Positions 1-11,501 of a DNA stretch of 64,000 nt are shown here, piece by piece. Where the stretch lies: the NCBI GenBank assembly GCA_022266195.1, contig WHVY01000001.1, positions 12,586,001-12,650,000 of the forward strand, in the 5' to 3' direction. Both the position numbers and the translations under genes were made by a program. The stretch is from Tetranychus cinnabarinus. Taxonomy: Eukaryota; Arthropoda; Arachnida; Trombidiformes; Tetranychidae. Numbering within the stretch: position 1 is the first letter of the stretch; each line of letters opens with the position of its first letter. The notes beneath the pieces were generated by a model, which ran no database searches, was not told the origin of the DNA, and saw nothing but the letters and a program-made list of their open reading frames with translations.

Positions 1-1225
1 AGTTATACAAGAACAAAACTGGTAAACCATAAAAAAATCTAACCAAAAACTGTTTCCAGAATCAACTTCTGATTGATGCTTGTAAACAGTACAATTTACA
101 GGTTCTCTTCTGTCCAATGGTATGTTTTAAAGACGAGCAATGTTATGTTCTCGATTTCTTGTAACTAAACAAACTAATAGACTGATTGAATATTCACACT
201 TCAATTGTATCTCAGAATTGAAAAGTTTAGCCATAAGACACAAATGAACAGCAAATCTTTGGTATTAATTCTGAGTGCAAACCTGAACATTAGGAATCTA
301 AGATTGTAAATTGTGAAAGATTTTTTTCGTATGTAAGTTTTGTCAAATCTGACAACAATCAAAATGTAAATAAGGAGGTAAAACACAAATAATTTAATGA
401 ATATTGGGGTTCAACCCAGTTAATAATTTTATTTTCTAATCATGTGATTTTTTATTTCATTTTATTTTCAAATATTTAGACTCAAATCATAACACGGATG
501 CTGCATGGATTATGCCTTTAAGGTGACGACAGTAAACTTAAAGCGTGAACTGGACTTGCATTGAAAGATAGCTTACTCGATCATCATCATCATCATCATC
601 TCTCCTTTTTTTCAATCTGTCTGGTTGTATCAAGAGTTATGAGGGGAATTTTTGGAATACCTGATTGAACCCAATGAACCTGAATTGAAAAACAAGGTAA
701 ACCTTAAGATTGTTAACATGTTTTTACAGTGTGATTGATACTTGGCAATGGCACAGTGAAAACATTATGGGCTAACCCCATTTGTTTCATTCAAAAAATA
801 TATCTATAAATTTGTTGTGTTCAACAAATTAATTGCTAAGGGCAAGATTGGTCTAAGAAATAGTCAACAAATTGCCAAGAATGTAACCGATTAAATCAGG
901 TTAGCTGCTCTTCAACCGTTTATCCGGATTTATATTCAAGTTACAATATTACAATTTTTATCTGAAAATGAATCTACATGTTCCCCTCTCTTTCTCTTTT
1001 TCTTTCTCAATCTTGAGCACAAGATTAGATTAACTCATTAACTTTTCTTTTTCAAATATAACCTTTTGTTTTTTTTCTTCAACACCGTAACTTCGTTAAT
1101 ATTGATTACGACGTTACTTAATTTATCCGCAATCCTAATCCTTCTGTAAATTACTTTCATTTTTTTTCATCAATCAGTTCAAAAATTGTGGTTCTTTCAA
1201 TCATGCCGCCATAGAGACTCTAATC
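1..1225. other. Non-coding stretch, no gene seen
   Basis: AT-rich sequence with no open frame that looks coding on either strand; the only long frame (minus, about 201-386) is low-complexity AT-derived sequence. A short CAT trinucleotide run lies near 582-600. A pyrimidine-rich tract at about 1040-1100 and the sequence up to 1225 could be promoter/leader of the small candidate gene that follows. Confidence 0.5.
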
Positions 1226-2032
1226 ATGGTAACCAAATCTAGTTCTAGATCAAGGCCGGATCCAGATACGTCAATGGTTCAGCTAAATCCTGTTTATCCA
1301 CAACCATTCCAATGTATGTAAATTATGGCATTTTAATTTTAAGAGATTTCATTCTTATTTTTTATTTTTTCAGATTTAATTGGCATTTAATGAACGGTGA
1401 AAAAATGTATCTTTTGGAGAAGGCCTACTTGACTGTTTGTCCAACATTTTATAATCAAACTGATAACCGTTAGATCAACATCTTAAGCATTAATATGATT
1501 TCTTTCATAATTGGACTACGAAAAGGCTTGATTATCTTTGATAATCAACAAGATGATTTACTCCATTTAATGTAAATAATCAAAGTTCAACCAACTTACC
1601 AACCTGATTTTAATCCAACCAAATGATGTAATAATATCAAACTTAGAGTTGGAAACATTTGGTAAATTTAAAAGCTTCAGTTAAGTAATGCATCAATATA
1701 TTTCTTGGTCAAAATCTGAACCAGTCGATTCTGAGATGACTTGTTATAGCTACTTTCAAAGAATACAAATATTACAATATAAATTGATCGATAAGTTGAA
1801 TTGTTAATGGATAATGACCTTCGAAGAATTAAAAATGATTTGATGTAGCTAAAAATAGATGAAACCTTTGAACTAAACCTTATTTACAAATTATGGTAGA
1901 TGATAGTCGATATTAATCAAACAAAAGCTACAAAATAATTTCAATTTAATCTTATTGAATATAAATCTAATAATTAAGATTTTCTTTATCATTTCAGGCA
2001 AATGCTGTGGTAACTATTTGATTTGGTTATAA
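1226..2032 (+). CDS. Candidate short two-exon ORF, unidentified
   Basis: An ATG at 1226 opens a 29-codon frame (begins MVTKSSSRSRPDPDTS, ends NPVYPQPFQ). It runs into a good donor, GTATGT, at 1314, leaving one base of a split codon. A good acceptor (pyrimidine tract plus CAG) ends at 1997. Joining there in phase gives CKCCGNYLIWL and then a TAA at 2030-2032, for a 40-residue product. An alternative acceptor near 1374 gives an even earlier stop. The Cys-rich start of exon 2 recalls the region before the first membrane helix of tetraspanins, but the frame stops and no later tetraspanin exons (CCG motif) were found downstream. It may be a true small peptide, the 5' end of a gene with unseen microexon splicing (a GTAACT donor sits at 2010), or a relic. 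No function is assigned. Confidence 0.3.
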
Positions 2033-5000
2033 CCTGGTAAAATTGGGTAAATCTGGTTGACCAGTGCTTTTCACTCTCTGGATACAAAAGGTCTTGTTTC
2101 GAGAAATATTTCCTCAATTAACCAACGATTCTAGCTCTGGTTTGGACCTGATCCTGATTGTAATCTGAAAATTCAAACCCATTGACATTGGAATCAACCA
2201 GAAATGGAAACCAAATTGCCGATGCATCATAAATGAATAATAATGATCCCATGGAAAATGATTAGTGGATACAAAATTGTTTGATTATTTTACTGTGATG
2301 AACCGAATGAAGAAAAAAAACTTGTTCAACTTCTCAATGGAATCATCTAAGTGTCTTTATATATTTTTACATTATATTTGAGACTAGAAGTGTAACATGG
2401 AGGTCATAGCCTGGAAATCGGTTGTAACCTACTTTTATATCGATCGATAAATGAGAAGCAATGAAATGGGAGTTAAGGGGGAGGATGAAAATGAAGAGGA
2501 AGGAAGAGGAAGATGAAGATGCAAGGCCACAGGATAAAGAGTCTATTTGATGGGTTATGCTTTTCTGTGTCGTAAGGATCTAATCAAATCGTCTCAAATT
2601 TACTCTATCATCATCATCTTTACCATCTTCTTTTGTTTTCTCCCTTTTTTTATACATATTATCGTACTCACTCCGAAACACTCCCTGTGACCTCTCGAAG
2701 CTTCCAACCATTCTCACTGTTTCTCATTGGAATCAATGAAATCCGGGAGTCAAAATGATGAGATGAAATGATGATGATGATGATGAAGATAGATTCGTTG
2801 TGACGTAGTCTCTCTTTGGCCTGGGATTGTGTGAATGAAGAAGATGATAAAGGATGATTAGGAACTGAATGCAGGTTATGTATGATTTCAGGTCAATCGC
2901 CATGTTTATATCTAAAAATAGAAATGCTTAAAAATAGACTTTGCCTTTTCCCCTTCAACCATTACAAGCACCTCCTCTTGGCCCTTTAACTACTTAAGAT
3001 CATATTAGTTATTTGTTTTTTAACTCCCAGACATTATTACTATTATTATTTCAGTATGTGACAAAAGTTCAAGAATTAGTTTTATCAATGATTAAAATTT
3101 AATTAATGACTTTTCATTGAGGAAAATTGAGGAAAAGATTGCCATTTCATATCGTTTGCCTAAACTTTTATCGCACATTGAATTATTATTAAAAAAAGAT
3201 TCTGATCAAAATTATTCTTATATCGAAACATTTTCGGATTGCAATCGAACTGAAAATTAATTCGTCAATCCCAAGCATCTAAACACAAGTTATAAGGTAT
3301 GATCGGCAAATATTTGCGTATTTTTCATACAAATAAATGATGCCAGCTTGATTTGACTCACAAGCATAATTCAACCATTTCAATGCAGATCCACATAATT
3401 GACAAAATCTGAAAATATCTGATATTCGTGAAAAATCATTGGTTTTTTCAAGAATTAAAGGTTTGAAACAGCAATAGTTCTAGTTCATTTGCTGTTGACG
3501 AAAAGCTTGCTTACTTTGTTTAACCACAAGCAAGTTGGCTAAAGTGAATATATCGATATATTTTGCCGAGAAATGGTCGAAAAATCAGTCTTTTCATCCC
3601 TAAGTTTTGAATCAATTTTTTATCAGTTGAGAAATGTTTGTAAAATTACTTCTTCACATTATTGAAATTGATACAATGCTAGGGAAAAATTGAACCAGGA
3701 TTTTTATTGACAATGATTTTAAATCATTTGGTTGACTCCGATCCTCTCTGGACCCTACGACGAGCCTGTTAATAAATAGCTCAAGTAATTAATTCAAGTT
3801 GTATATAATCCTAAAATTGACTGAAAAATTAATTTAATTTTAGCCCAAAAAACATAAGATAACCTTTGAGAATCCATTGACTATCACTAAACTAAACTTG
3901 CTATTGTGAGAGACTGTTATTGTTTTAATGGACAACTGAACAAATCTTGTTTTGACTAATTTGGATTCACTGATTTTGATAAAAACTGTGACCAAAAATG
4001 AGGCAAAGTTGACCTTTACAGAAATAAGGCCAAGTTGAGAGTGAATTGTGTCTAAATTTGGCAAATGGTTGTTTGGGTAAAGGGAACAACAAGTTGCCAT
4101 TGGAATTGCATTAACCCAAACCAGAAGCGATTCAACATTTGATTTGTGATAATTTAAACGACCATTTTCACCTTGCATATAAATGATTACAATTATAATT
4201 GATCATCATCAGCATCATGTCGTTATATGGAGTTGATTAAAGGAAAGCTAAAGATGAGAATGAAGAGGAAAAATGTTTACATAAAATAAGGTGAAAGTTT
4301 TTCATCTTCATGTTCATCTCATGAGAATGCTTATCATTTTTATTTGCAAGCAAAAGCCTTTTTCGTTAAGTTTCAACTCCATTGAGAATCCCTTTTGTTG
4401 CATCCTTATCCTCATCATCTTCATCATCTCATTCAACTCCTTCAATTCTCACTCCCAGTTGCTCCATATTGGCTTCAATGAAATCGGAATCTAGGTCAAC
4501 GAGCTCAGCTGATTCGGTTGACGTCAATGAACAATCAGGGAGGGACTTATTTCCAGGTTAAGGTTTTTCATCTTCATCATCATTATCATCATTGTTGTTG
4601 CAACATTGCATTTTACTCTCTTTCTCATCATCATCATGATTACCTCTTCCAATCTACTCATCATTCTTCATCTTCTCTTACCTTATTTGCTTTTCATATC
4701 TTCTTCCACTATTTACTACATTATATCTTCTTCCTTTCTTCATCATCTTTTTTTCCCAGCTTTTCATGATCCAAATATTAAATCACTTTTATATCTTACC
4801 TTTATTATGATCGTAAAAATCAGCTTCAAACCTTCAACCTTGCTTTGGCCTTTTGTTTAATCAAAAATCTTAGAATCACTTGATTCCTTTTCCTGGTTTT
4901 GGCACATTTTTCCTGGTAGTTTAGGTTAACATTGCCTTTACCATCACAGTTTGGTCAAGATCTTCATTTTAAATCTAATTTCATTTTTTCCGGCTCTTAA

Positions 5001-6601
5001 TTCATCTTTGCTATTGTTAGTCAATTCTTGACAAATCTTTCAACTTGTCCTTTCAATAACCAATCTTAATGATTTCGGTTTCAATTTTGGGTTGACATTT
5101 GATCTTTACATTCAATTTTGCATGTGAACCTTTTTTAGTCACACTTAATGGCTAAGACTTTTACAATAATCACAACCAGAAAATTTCTAGCTAACTGATC
5201 ACTTTTACAATCGTTTTGGTTTAGGTAATGAGCTTTCAATTGTATCTTGGTTAATCCAAACCTTTATCGAAGTTTAAATCATATTAATTTGGTAAATTAG
5301 TAATCATTCAGCAATTAGTGTGTTGTTAGATTCACAAAACTTGGAAACAGACGGTGCAATTAATACTCCAAAGTCCATGATAAAACAGCAACAAGTTGAG
5401 TCCGGTGTGAAAATGAAATTTTAAACATAACGGTTGATTGAGATTATGTAATTAATATGAAATGAGAGAATCTATTAGATTCATTTTAATTAAGAATGGT
5501 TAAAGATTAAACTTAAAATAAATAAATCTCGTTAAACAAATAAAAACAATGAAACTTGAGTGTTGTGTCAATTTTTTCATTTCAATACCATCATATTGAT
5601 GTTGTTCATTACTTTGTTTAACTAATTAGACTACAGTTCTGGTAAGAGGCACTGAAATGAACCCACAATCAAAGGAATCATTGAATGAATAAACAATTTG
5701 AGACGATTTATCACAATTATCCAGCAATAAAATTAATTTGAGATAAGCGTGTGAATAAAAATGTTAGTTTTATAATTCATCAGTAGAGAGCAGCTCTTTA
5801 TTGAAATACAACTGACACTAAAAACTTGATTTAAAAAATTAAACATTGAAAATATTCAGTCAACTCCTAGTTTCAAGACTTTTAACTGAAAATGGAAGAC
5901 AATATACGATTAAGATTAAAAGTCTTATCTTTTAGACAGATAAGAGGATAAACCAAGGCAGAGATAAGTACTTCAAATGTCACTGAAAATTGTTAGCCTT
6001 AAGTGCAAGAAAAATCTGAAATGCTTGACAATTTCGTTCCATATTGGTTAGTAAAATGAAATTAAGTGTTTAATTAAATTAAAAATTTGATCAGATTCAG
6101 ATATTCTTGAGCTTAACCTGCAACAAATTTTAAAAGCAATAATATTTAGCTTTTGGAACAAATATTGACATTCAAAAGTGTTTTTCAAATCTGATAGAGA
6201 TAGCAATGAATCTTGGAGAGATTGCTTGATGGACCAAAGGAAAACAATTCAATCTTTGGTCCAGTATGTTATTCATATCTTTACATTTAAATTTTGACCT
6301 TTTATCTTTTATCACATTTAAAGTGACAGATTATTTTCCTTCGAGAAGGACTGAAGTTAAGTTGTAAAAGCTTTAATCATTTGCGTGCCTGAGGGAAAAA
6401 TGTTTATCTTTTTAGGAGTTGCCAGGAAACTAACCTGAAGGTCACTTGGTCTATTGGTTATTATTGTTTCAACTCTTCTTCATTGGTCACTAAAAGATTA
6501 TTTTTAAGGATTATCTGGCCGTTAATTTTCATTGAAATAAGCAAATTGTGTTGAATCTTTTCTAAAAGGCGGTTCTTCGTTGGTTGTGTTTTGAACCCGA
6601 G
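2033..6601. other. Long non-coding stretch with simple repeats
   Basis: No supported gene. Purine-rich GAA/GATGAA sequence lies at about 2455-2530, a GATGAT run near 2766-2790, and CAT/TTC-rich tracts at about 4290-4330 and 4560-4760. The His/Ser/Phe-rich open frames around 4291-4860 are translations of these repeats. A minus-strand frame of 112 codons (3840-4178) is the longest non-repetitive one, but shows no recognisable domain. A TATCGATA octamer occurs at 3551. Confidence 0.5.
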
Positions 6602-6655
6602 ATGGCGCAGATACTCTTTGGATCTCTGAAAGAAGAAAGAGATGAAGAAGAGTGA
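6602..6655 (+). promoter_or_regulatory. Possible upstream ORF in G3BP leader
   Basis: An 18-codon frame (17 residues plus stop, MAQILFGSLKEERDEEE) lies about 160 bp before the G3BP start, in a locally more GC-rich stretch that looks like the transcribed leader. If transcribed it would be a short uORF able to dampen G3BP translation. Its transcription is inferred from position only. Confidence 0.25.
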
Positions 6656-6812
6656 GATGGAGAGAGAGGGTGAGTGAGAGTAAAATTGTGCGAGTTGCTG
6701 AAAATCAATTGAAATTGAAAATTTTGATTAATTCACCAAAATTGTGTTAGTTTATTCTTGTTAATAGGTTAACAACTTTATATTATTTCTTCTAACTTAA
6801 ATTGTGTTTAAA

Positions 6813-9800
6813 ATGAATACAAAAGTATCCAATGTGTCCTCAAGCGCCTCTTACGCCTCACCAGCGGCCATACCAGTAACCAATGTGTCTCCTGGTGTTA
6901 CCCCCAACAACACATCCTCAACTCCCTCAACAACATTATCTACTATCTCTACCGATGCTGATCCCAAATCGACTTCCACTCCTGAAATTAATCCGCAAGC
7001 CATTGGCAGAGCCTTCGTCAGACAATACTATACCATGTTAAACTCCGGCCCGCACATCTTACATAGGTTTGTATCTGGTGTTGAAAAGTGATACCCATTC
7101 TGGGTGCGCTCCATTGCAAATTTGATTTCAAGAGATTCATAATTAGATATCAGTTGAAAATTCCTTGCGATGAGTGCGTGAAATCATGAATTTAAGAAAT
7201 CCGGCTAATTTGTATGAGAGGGTGGTTATAGGAAGATAGGGATGCAAAGAGGAAAAGGCGAGAAAGGTACAGAGAGGTGATTATCTCTTTCTACTCTCTT
7301 CTAGCTCTTTCTTTTTCTCTTTTTGCTTTCACTCGGTTCACGCATTGATTCTAGGAGAGGAAGTGGGTAGCTCGATTCATAACCTCACCTTTACTCATAG
7401 TGTACTTCATGTTATGCAAATATTCCCGTGTTGCAGGCCTATTTTGAAAGTTGCTTCGCTTAACTGAACTTCGAACCATCAGTTTTCATTCATTTCCTAG
7501 AGTTGGAGGCTAGTTTCACAGATGCACATTGAGAGGTTTTAGACTGTTTTTGACTTTTTCAAATTTAGCAATTTTCTTGATTTTTCCTATCAATGTTGGA
7601 TCTTTTTCAAATTTATCTTTAGTCGATTTAATCTCATGGCTTTAACTTCGCAATGGATGTGCTATCACTACTTGAGAATGTTGCTAATTATGTCTTGATT
7701 TTTTTTACAGATTTTATAGTGATGAATCGGCATTATTACATGCCGGGTCCAGTTCGTCCGAAGACCCTTCAAGTCCGGTCTATGGTCAAGAGAATATTTA
7801 TAAGAAAATAATGTCGCTCAATTTTAAGAACTGTCACACCAAGATTATTCACGTTGATAGTCTTGAGACTGTCGGCAATGGTGTAGTCATTCAGGTACAT
7901 GTTTCTTCCATACTTCCCCGAGTCTACTCAGTTCAACAATCTCGTTCGACTCTTATTGCGTATTTGCATTGTGGAGTCATTACAATTTTGTAGAGTTGTT
8001 TTCCTTTATTTGATCGCCTACAACCCCATTTGTCATCAGAATTGCTTATTTCTAACATTTTTTCTTGCTTATATAGGTTATCGGAGAGCTCTCCAATGAT
8101 TCGCAGCCGATGAGGAGATTTTTACAGACTTTTGTGTTGGTACCCAGGTCTCAAACTAACTACTACGTACGAACAGATATTTTTCGCTACCAAGATCAGG
8201 ATGACGATGAGATCTGTGAGTCAGAGAAGACCGATGAAGTTAGTAAAGAAAGTGCTGAGCTTCAATCGTCGCCCGTTAACCCACAAGGACAACAATCGCT
8301 TCATCCAGTTAATCCTCCTGCTCCTTCATCAGCTGTTGAACAATTCAACAGTCCTGTTATCCCTGAAAGCGCAAATGATAGTTGTCCTAACAATGAAGTA
8401 CCCAAGTATCCTGAGTTGAGTATCAACGGTAATCTGAGTGATGTACCACACATTGAAGATACTGTTGAAATCCCAGTCGAAACAGTAGTAGTAGAAAAAC
8501 CCAAAATCGACTTTCCCGTCAATAACAATATTGATGAAGGTTATAATGAAGGAGAAGATCGCTTAGTCAATGATAGCTCTGGGTCACATGGTTCAGAAGA
8601 ACAGAACTTCGAAGCCACTCATGAAGAGAGTGGCAACGCAAACGAGCCCAAGACTTATGCAAATATGGTCAGCAAAAATCCAGGCAGTGCAGCTAATATC
8701 CTTCATTCGCCTCCATTTTCTACAACCAATAATTCGGTTGCTAAACCAGCCGATTCTAACAATGGGGCAATTGGTGTGACTACTTTTAAAAATAAAAATT
8801 GGTGAGTGAATTACTTAAGTGTAATTTCCGCACTATATTCGTCTTTCATGATGAGTCAAAGAATTCAGACTTGCCCTAACTGAGTAATAATGAGCGATTC
8901 TTATCTATATCTGATAATATTTATCGAAATACGACTCATGAATTATAAGACATCAAATTAATTGATTCTTTTCGTTAGCAGGTCCAATGACAAGAATACC
9001 GAGAGTAGCCAATCAACTGGTCCCTCTGTAACACCTCTACCAACTACAAACCATCAGCAGACTAGCAATAGTGCTAATGTTGGTAAACCTATGAACAATA
9101 ATAATCAAAGAGAAACAAAAAATCGTGGATCTCGAGGTGAACAAGGAAGGAAAACTCGCAATGAAAATCGCGAAATTACTCCTGGTAATGACAATGACTT
9201 GACCCAAGCTGACTCTAGTGGTGATTTTTCGGTACGAAAGCAACAGTTTTCTGATGAACAACAAGTATTTGTTGGTAATCTACTTCAGGACATAACCGAA
9301 GATCAACTCCGTAACTTTTTCTCTAAGTACGGAAATATCATAGATGTTAGAATAAATAGAACTAATCAAAAACAAGGAAGAACCCCGAACTATGGATTTG
9401 TGACATTTGATGATCCGTCTATTGTTAAGAAAATTCTTTCAATGAAAGTAAGTTTACTTTATTTTTAATATTATACATTAATTTCTAATTTTTTTCATTG
9501 TCTTTATTCCATTCCTCAGCCAATATATTTTGATGACCATCGCTTTAACGTTGAAGAGAAAAGATCACAAGCTAATCGTGGAAACGGTACCAATAACACT
9601 AATAGGACAGGAACTGGTGGAATCCAAGGGTCAAATACAGGAAGATCAATCAATAACTCAAACTCATCTGGATCACGTAATCAGTCTGGAGTTCGTCGAG
9701 ATCGGGCACGTCGGGATCGTGGAGACAGAGGAGATCGAGAAAGAATAGGTGGAGGAGAACGTGATAGGTTAGCGGGAAATGATAAGGATAGAGTCGAGAT

Positions 9801-9828
9801 AGTTTCAAAATTGGTTAAGAATAGATAG
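6813..9828 (+). CDS. rin: Ras-GAP SH3-binding protein (G3BP/rasputin)
   Basis: Five coding exons: 6813-7066, 7711-7894, 8077-8801, 8982-9447 and 9520-9828, totalling 645 residues. All borders are GT..AG and the phases fit. Residues about 55-175 form an NTF2-like domain (FVRQYYTMLNSGPHILHRFY, then VIGELSNDSQPMRRFLQTFV). A long acidic, low-complexity middle follows. An RRM lies at about 482-565 (QQVFVGNLLQDIT as RNP2, YGFVTFDD as RNP1). The tail is Arg/Gly/Asp-rich, of RGG type. This order is diagnostic of G3BP, the RNA-binding scaffold that nucleates cytoplasmic stress granules. The length is close to insect rasputin and longer than human G3BP1. Met at 6813 is chosen because the frame before it has no ATG and only reaches a GTG. 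The last exon overlaps the nicalin coding end on the other strand. Confidence 0.93.
9503..9508 (-). terminator. Possible nicalin poly(A) signal
   Basis: AATAAA on the minus strand, about 170 bp past the nicalin stop, inside intron 4 of the convergent G3BP gene. If used, the nicalin 3' UTR is antisense to the last G3BP exon. Confidence 0.35.
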
Positions 9829-11501
9829 AGAATTCCCAAATATGAAAAAATTCCTAAAGACAGAAAAAGATCCAGAATTGCTGGCTTGATATTATAAATG
9901 TTTGTAATTAATAAGGTTGGCTCGTAAAAGACAACTTCTGGTTCTTTTCGATCCAACTTAAAATGATGATAACGAGTATCTTTACTGAATTTCTTCAAAA
10001 CGGCAAATAAGTTTGACATCAGGGGTGCAACCTTATAAGTTGATCCAGTGACTGTTGTTAACAGCATTTGTTGACTCCTAGGTGAACTCGTGATTTGTTT
10101 CAACATTGAATTTATAAATTGTTTACTCACACCACCACCAAGCTCGTCTTTAAATGTATTAGATGATTGATCTGGATGATGATTATTGAAAACAAGATGA
10201 TATAAAGTTTCAGCGATTATTTCAATATTTTTAGTTAGCACATCAATATTAACATTATCAATTGTATCTATGATACTATTACGACTCAGAAATTTAGGAT
10301 TTTGTAATGAAGATAATGTTAAAGCAGGTATTCGTCTTTGAATGAATCGATCATGTTCCCAATTGAGAAGATCATCGGAGAGGAAAGTTTTCTTGGGGAC
10401 AAATGTAGCATTTATATCTTTTTTTGATGCAATTTCAGAAAGATGATTGAATAATTTGAATGTTGTTGTAGTTTCTTTAGGAATTCGTGGTACATGTGCA
10501 TATATTGAATTATCGGGTAAAGAACCAAGAGAATCTAAACAAATTGATACTTGAACATCACCAAGTAGACCAGATTCTTTAATATCCATGTGTTCTTCAA
10601 TCCATTTTTTAGTACCAAGATAGCTAAATTTACCAGCACCAGAAAGTAAGAAAACTAAATTGAATGACGGTTTGACTTTTCGTGTAGCATAAAGTTTAGA
10701 GAATATTCTGACAAGTTCGAGTAAAGCCACAACACCACTTCCATTTGAATCGCCACCAAAGGAAAGTCCAGGTGAAATACCGAAAGCATCATAATGAGCG
10801 ACAACAACGATAGTTGATTGGTCATCAGGTTTACTTCCTACTAGTTTTGTTTCAATATTAGTGATTATTGGTTCATTGATAGGTTTAGGTGGAGGACCAG
10901 AAATAGATAATTGATAACCATCTAACGTTATGGCATTTAATATATCGGCACCAATAAATTGATCGGTTTTTGCTTCGTCTGAAGATTCTTTCGATAGTTC
11001 TTGATACATGTAAATTAAGTTAGCGTCTTCTTTTACGAAATATATTGGTATATCGAAACTACGGGAATTTAAACCTTTTTCAAGTGTTAATAATTTGGAT
11101 CGTTTTTCATCTCCAATCTTTGCAAATGAATCAGGAATTAGGATCAGCATACCACCAACCATTGGATTTGTTATAAAATCTTCAAAATTTTCTGTTGAAT
11201 TTATAATTTCATCAATCTTCAATAGAAGACACTTTTTTGCATAGCTTCGTGATAGAGTTGCAGCAGTTCTCATTTCCAAATTCATTAATGAACTTCTTGA
11301 TCCATAAGGATTACCAAGCCAATCATGATGATTCATTCGGTAAACAGTTACTTCTTGAGTTGCTAAAGCTACTTTTGGTCCATTTGAAATGAATATCAAA
11401 ATTTGAATCAAGGTGAACATGGCACAAATGGCTTGTAATCTGGCAGAATTAGAAGAAGTTGTTGATGAGCGAAAAAATTCGCCAAATAAATTATCACCCA
11501 T
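9681..11501 (-). CDS. NCLN: Nicalin (nicastrin-like ER membrane protein)
   Basis: A single-exon 606-residue frame. An N-terminal hydrophobic segment (about 23-41, LQAICAMFTLIQILIFIS) acts as signal or anchor. The lumenal part has the M28-peptidase/nicastrin fold with the signature VVVAHYDAFGISPGLSFGG near 232-250, then DSNGSGV. One C-terminal membrane helix follows (about 541-565, ending YLGILYLFLTNF). Nicalin is an inactive peptidase-like protein of the ER that works with NOMO and TMEM147 in the multipass translocon. Human nicalin is 563 residues; the extra length here is a Ser/Arg/Pro-rich cytosolic tail of about 41 residues encoded antisense to the G3BP RGG tail. An intronless coding region is unusual for this gene family. 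The start at 11501 sits just before the anchor. Confidence 0.9.
   Translation of the reverse strand: MGDNLFGEFFRSSTTSSNSARLQAICAMFTLIQILIFISNGPKVALATQEVTVYRMNHHDWLGNPYGSRSSLMNLEMRTAATLSRSYAKKCLLLKIDEIINSTENFEDFITNPMVGGMLILIPDSFAKIGDEKRSKLLTLEKGLNSRSFDIPIYFVKEDANLIYMYQELSKESSDEAKTDQFIGADILNAITLDGYQLSISGPPPKPINEPIITNIETKLVGSKPDDQSTIVVVAHYDAFGISPGLSFGGDSNGSGVVALLELVRIFSKLYATRKVKPSFNLVFLLSGAGKFSYLGTKKWIEEHMDIKESGLLGDVQVSICLDSLGSLPDNSIYAHVPRIPKETTTTFKLFNHLSEIASKKDINATFVPKKTFLSDDLLNWEHDRFIQRRIPALTLSSLQNPKFLSRNSIIDTIDNVNIDVLTKNIEIIAETLYHLVFNNHHPDQSSNTFKDELGGGVSKQFINSMLKQITSSPRSQQMLLTTVTGSTYKVAPLMSNLFAVLKKFSKDTRYHHFKLDRKEPEVVFYEPTLLITNIYNIKPAILDLFLSLGIFSYLGILYLFLTNFETISTLSLSFPANLSRSPPPILSRSPLSPRSRRARSRRTPD

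Noticed and set aside
402..420. GGTTCAACCC resembling a tRNA T-loop
   Set aside because: No acceptor, D or anticodon arm can be placed around it; no tRNA gene was found elsewhere by eye either.
2440..4560. Apparent similarity between 2700-2750 and 4440-4490 (TTCTCACT...CAATGAAATC)
   Set aside because: Short and imperfect match within low-complexity surroundings; not convincing as a duplication without alignment.
4291..4860. Overlapping His/Ser/Phe-rich open frames on the plus strand
   Set aside because: They are translations of CAT/TTC simple-sequence tracts with no domain or splice context.
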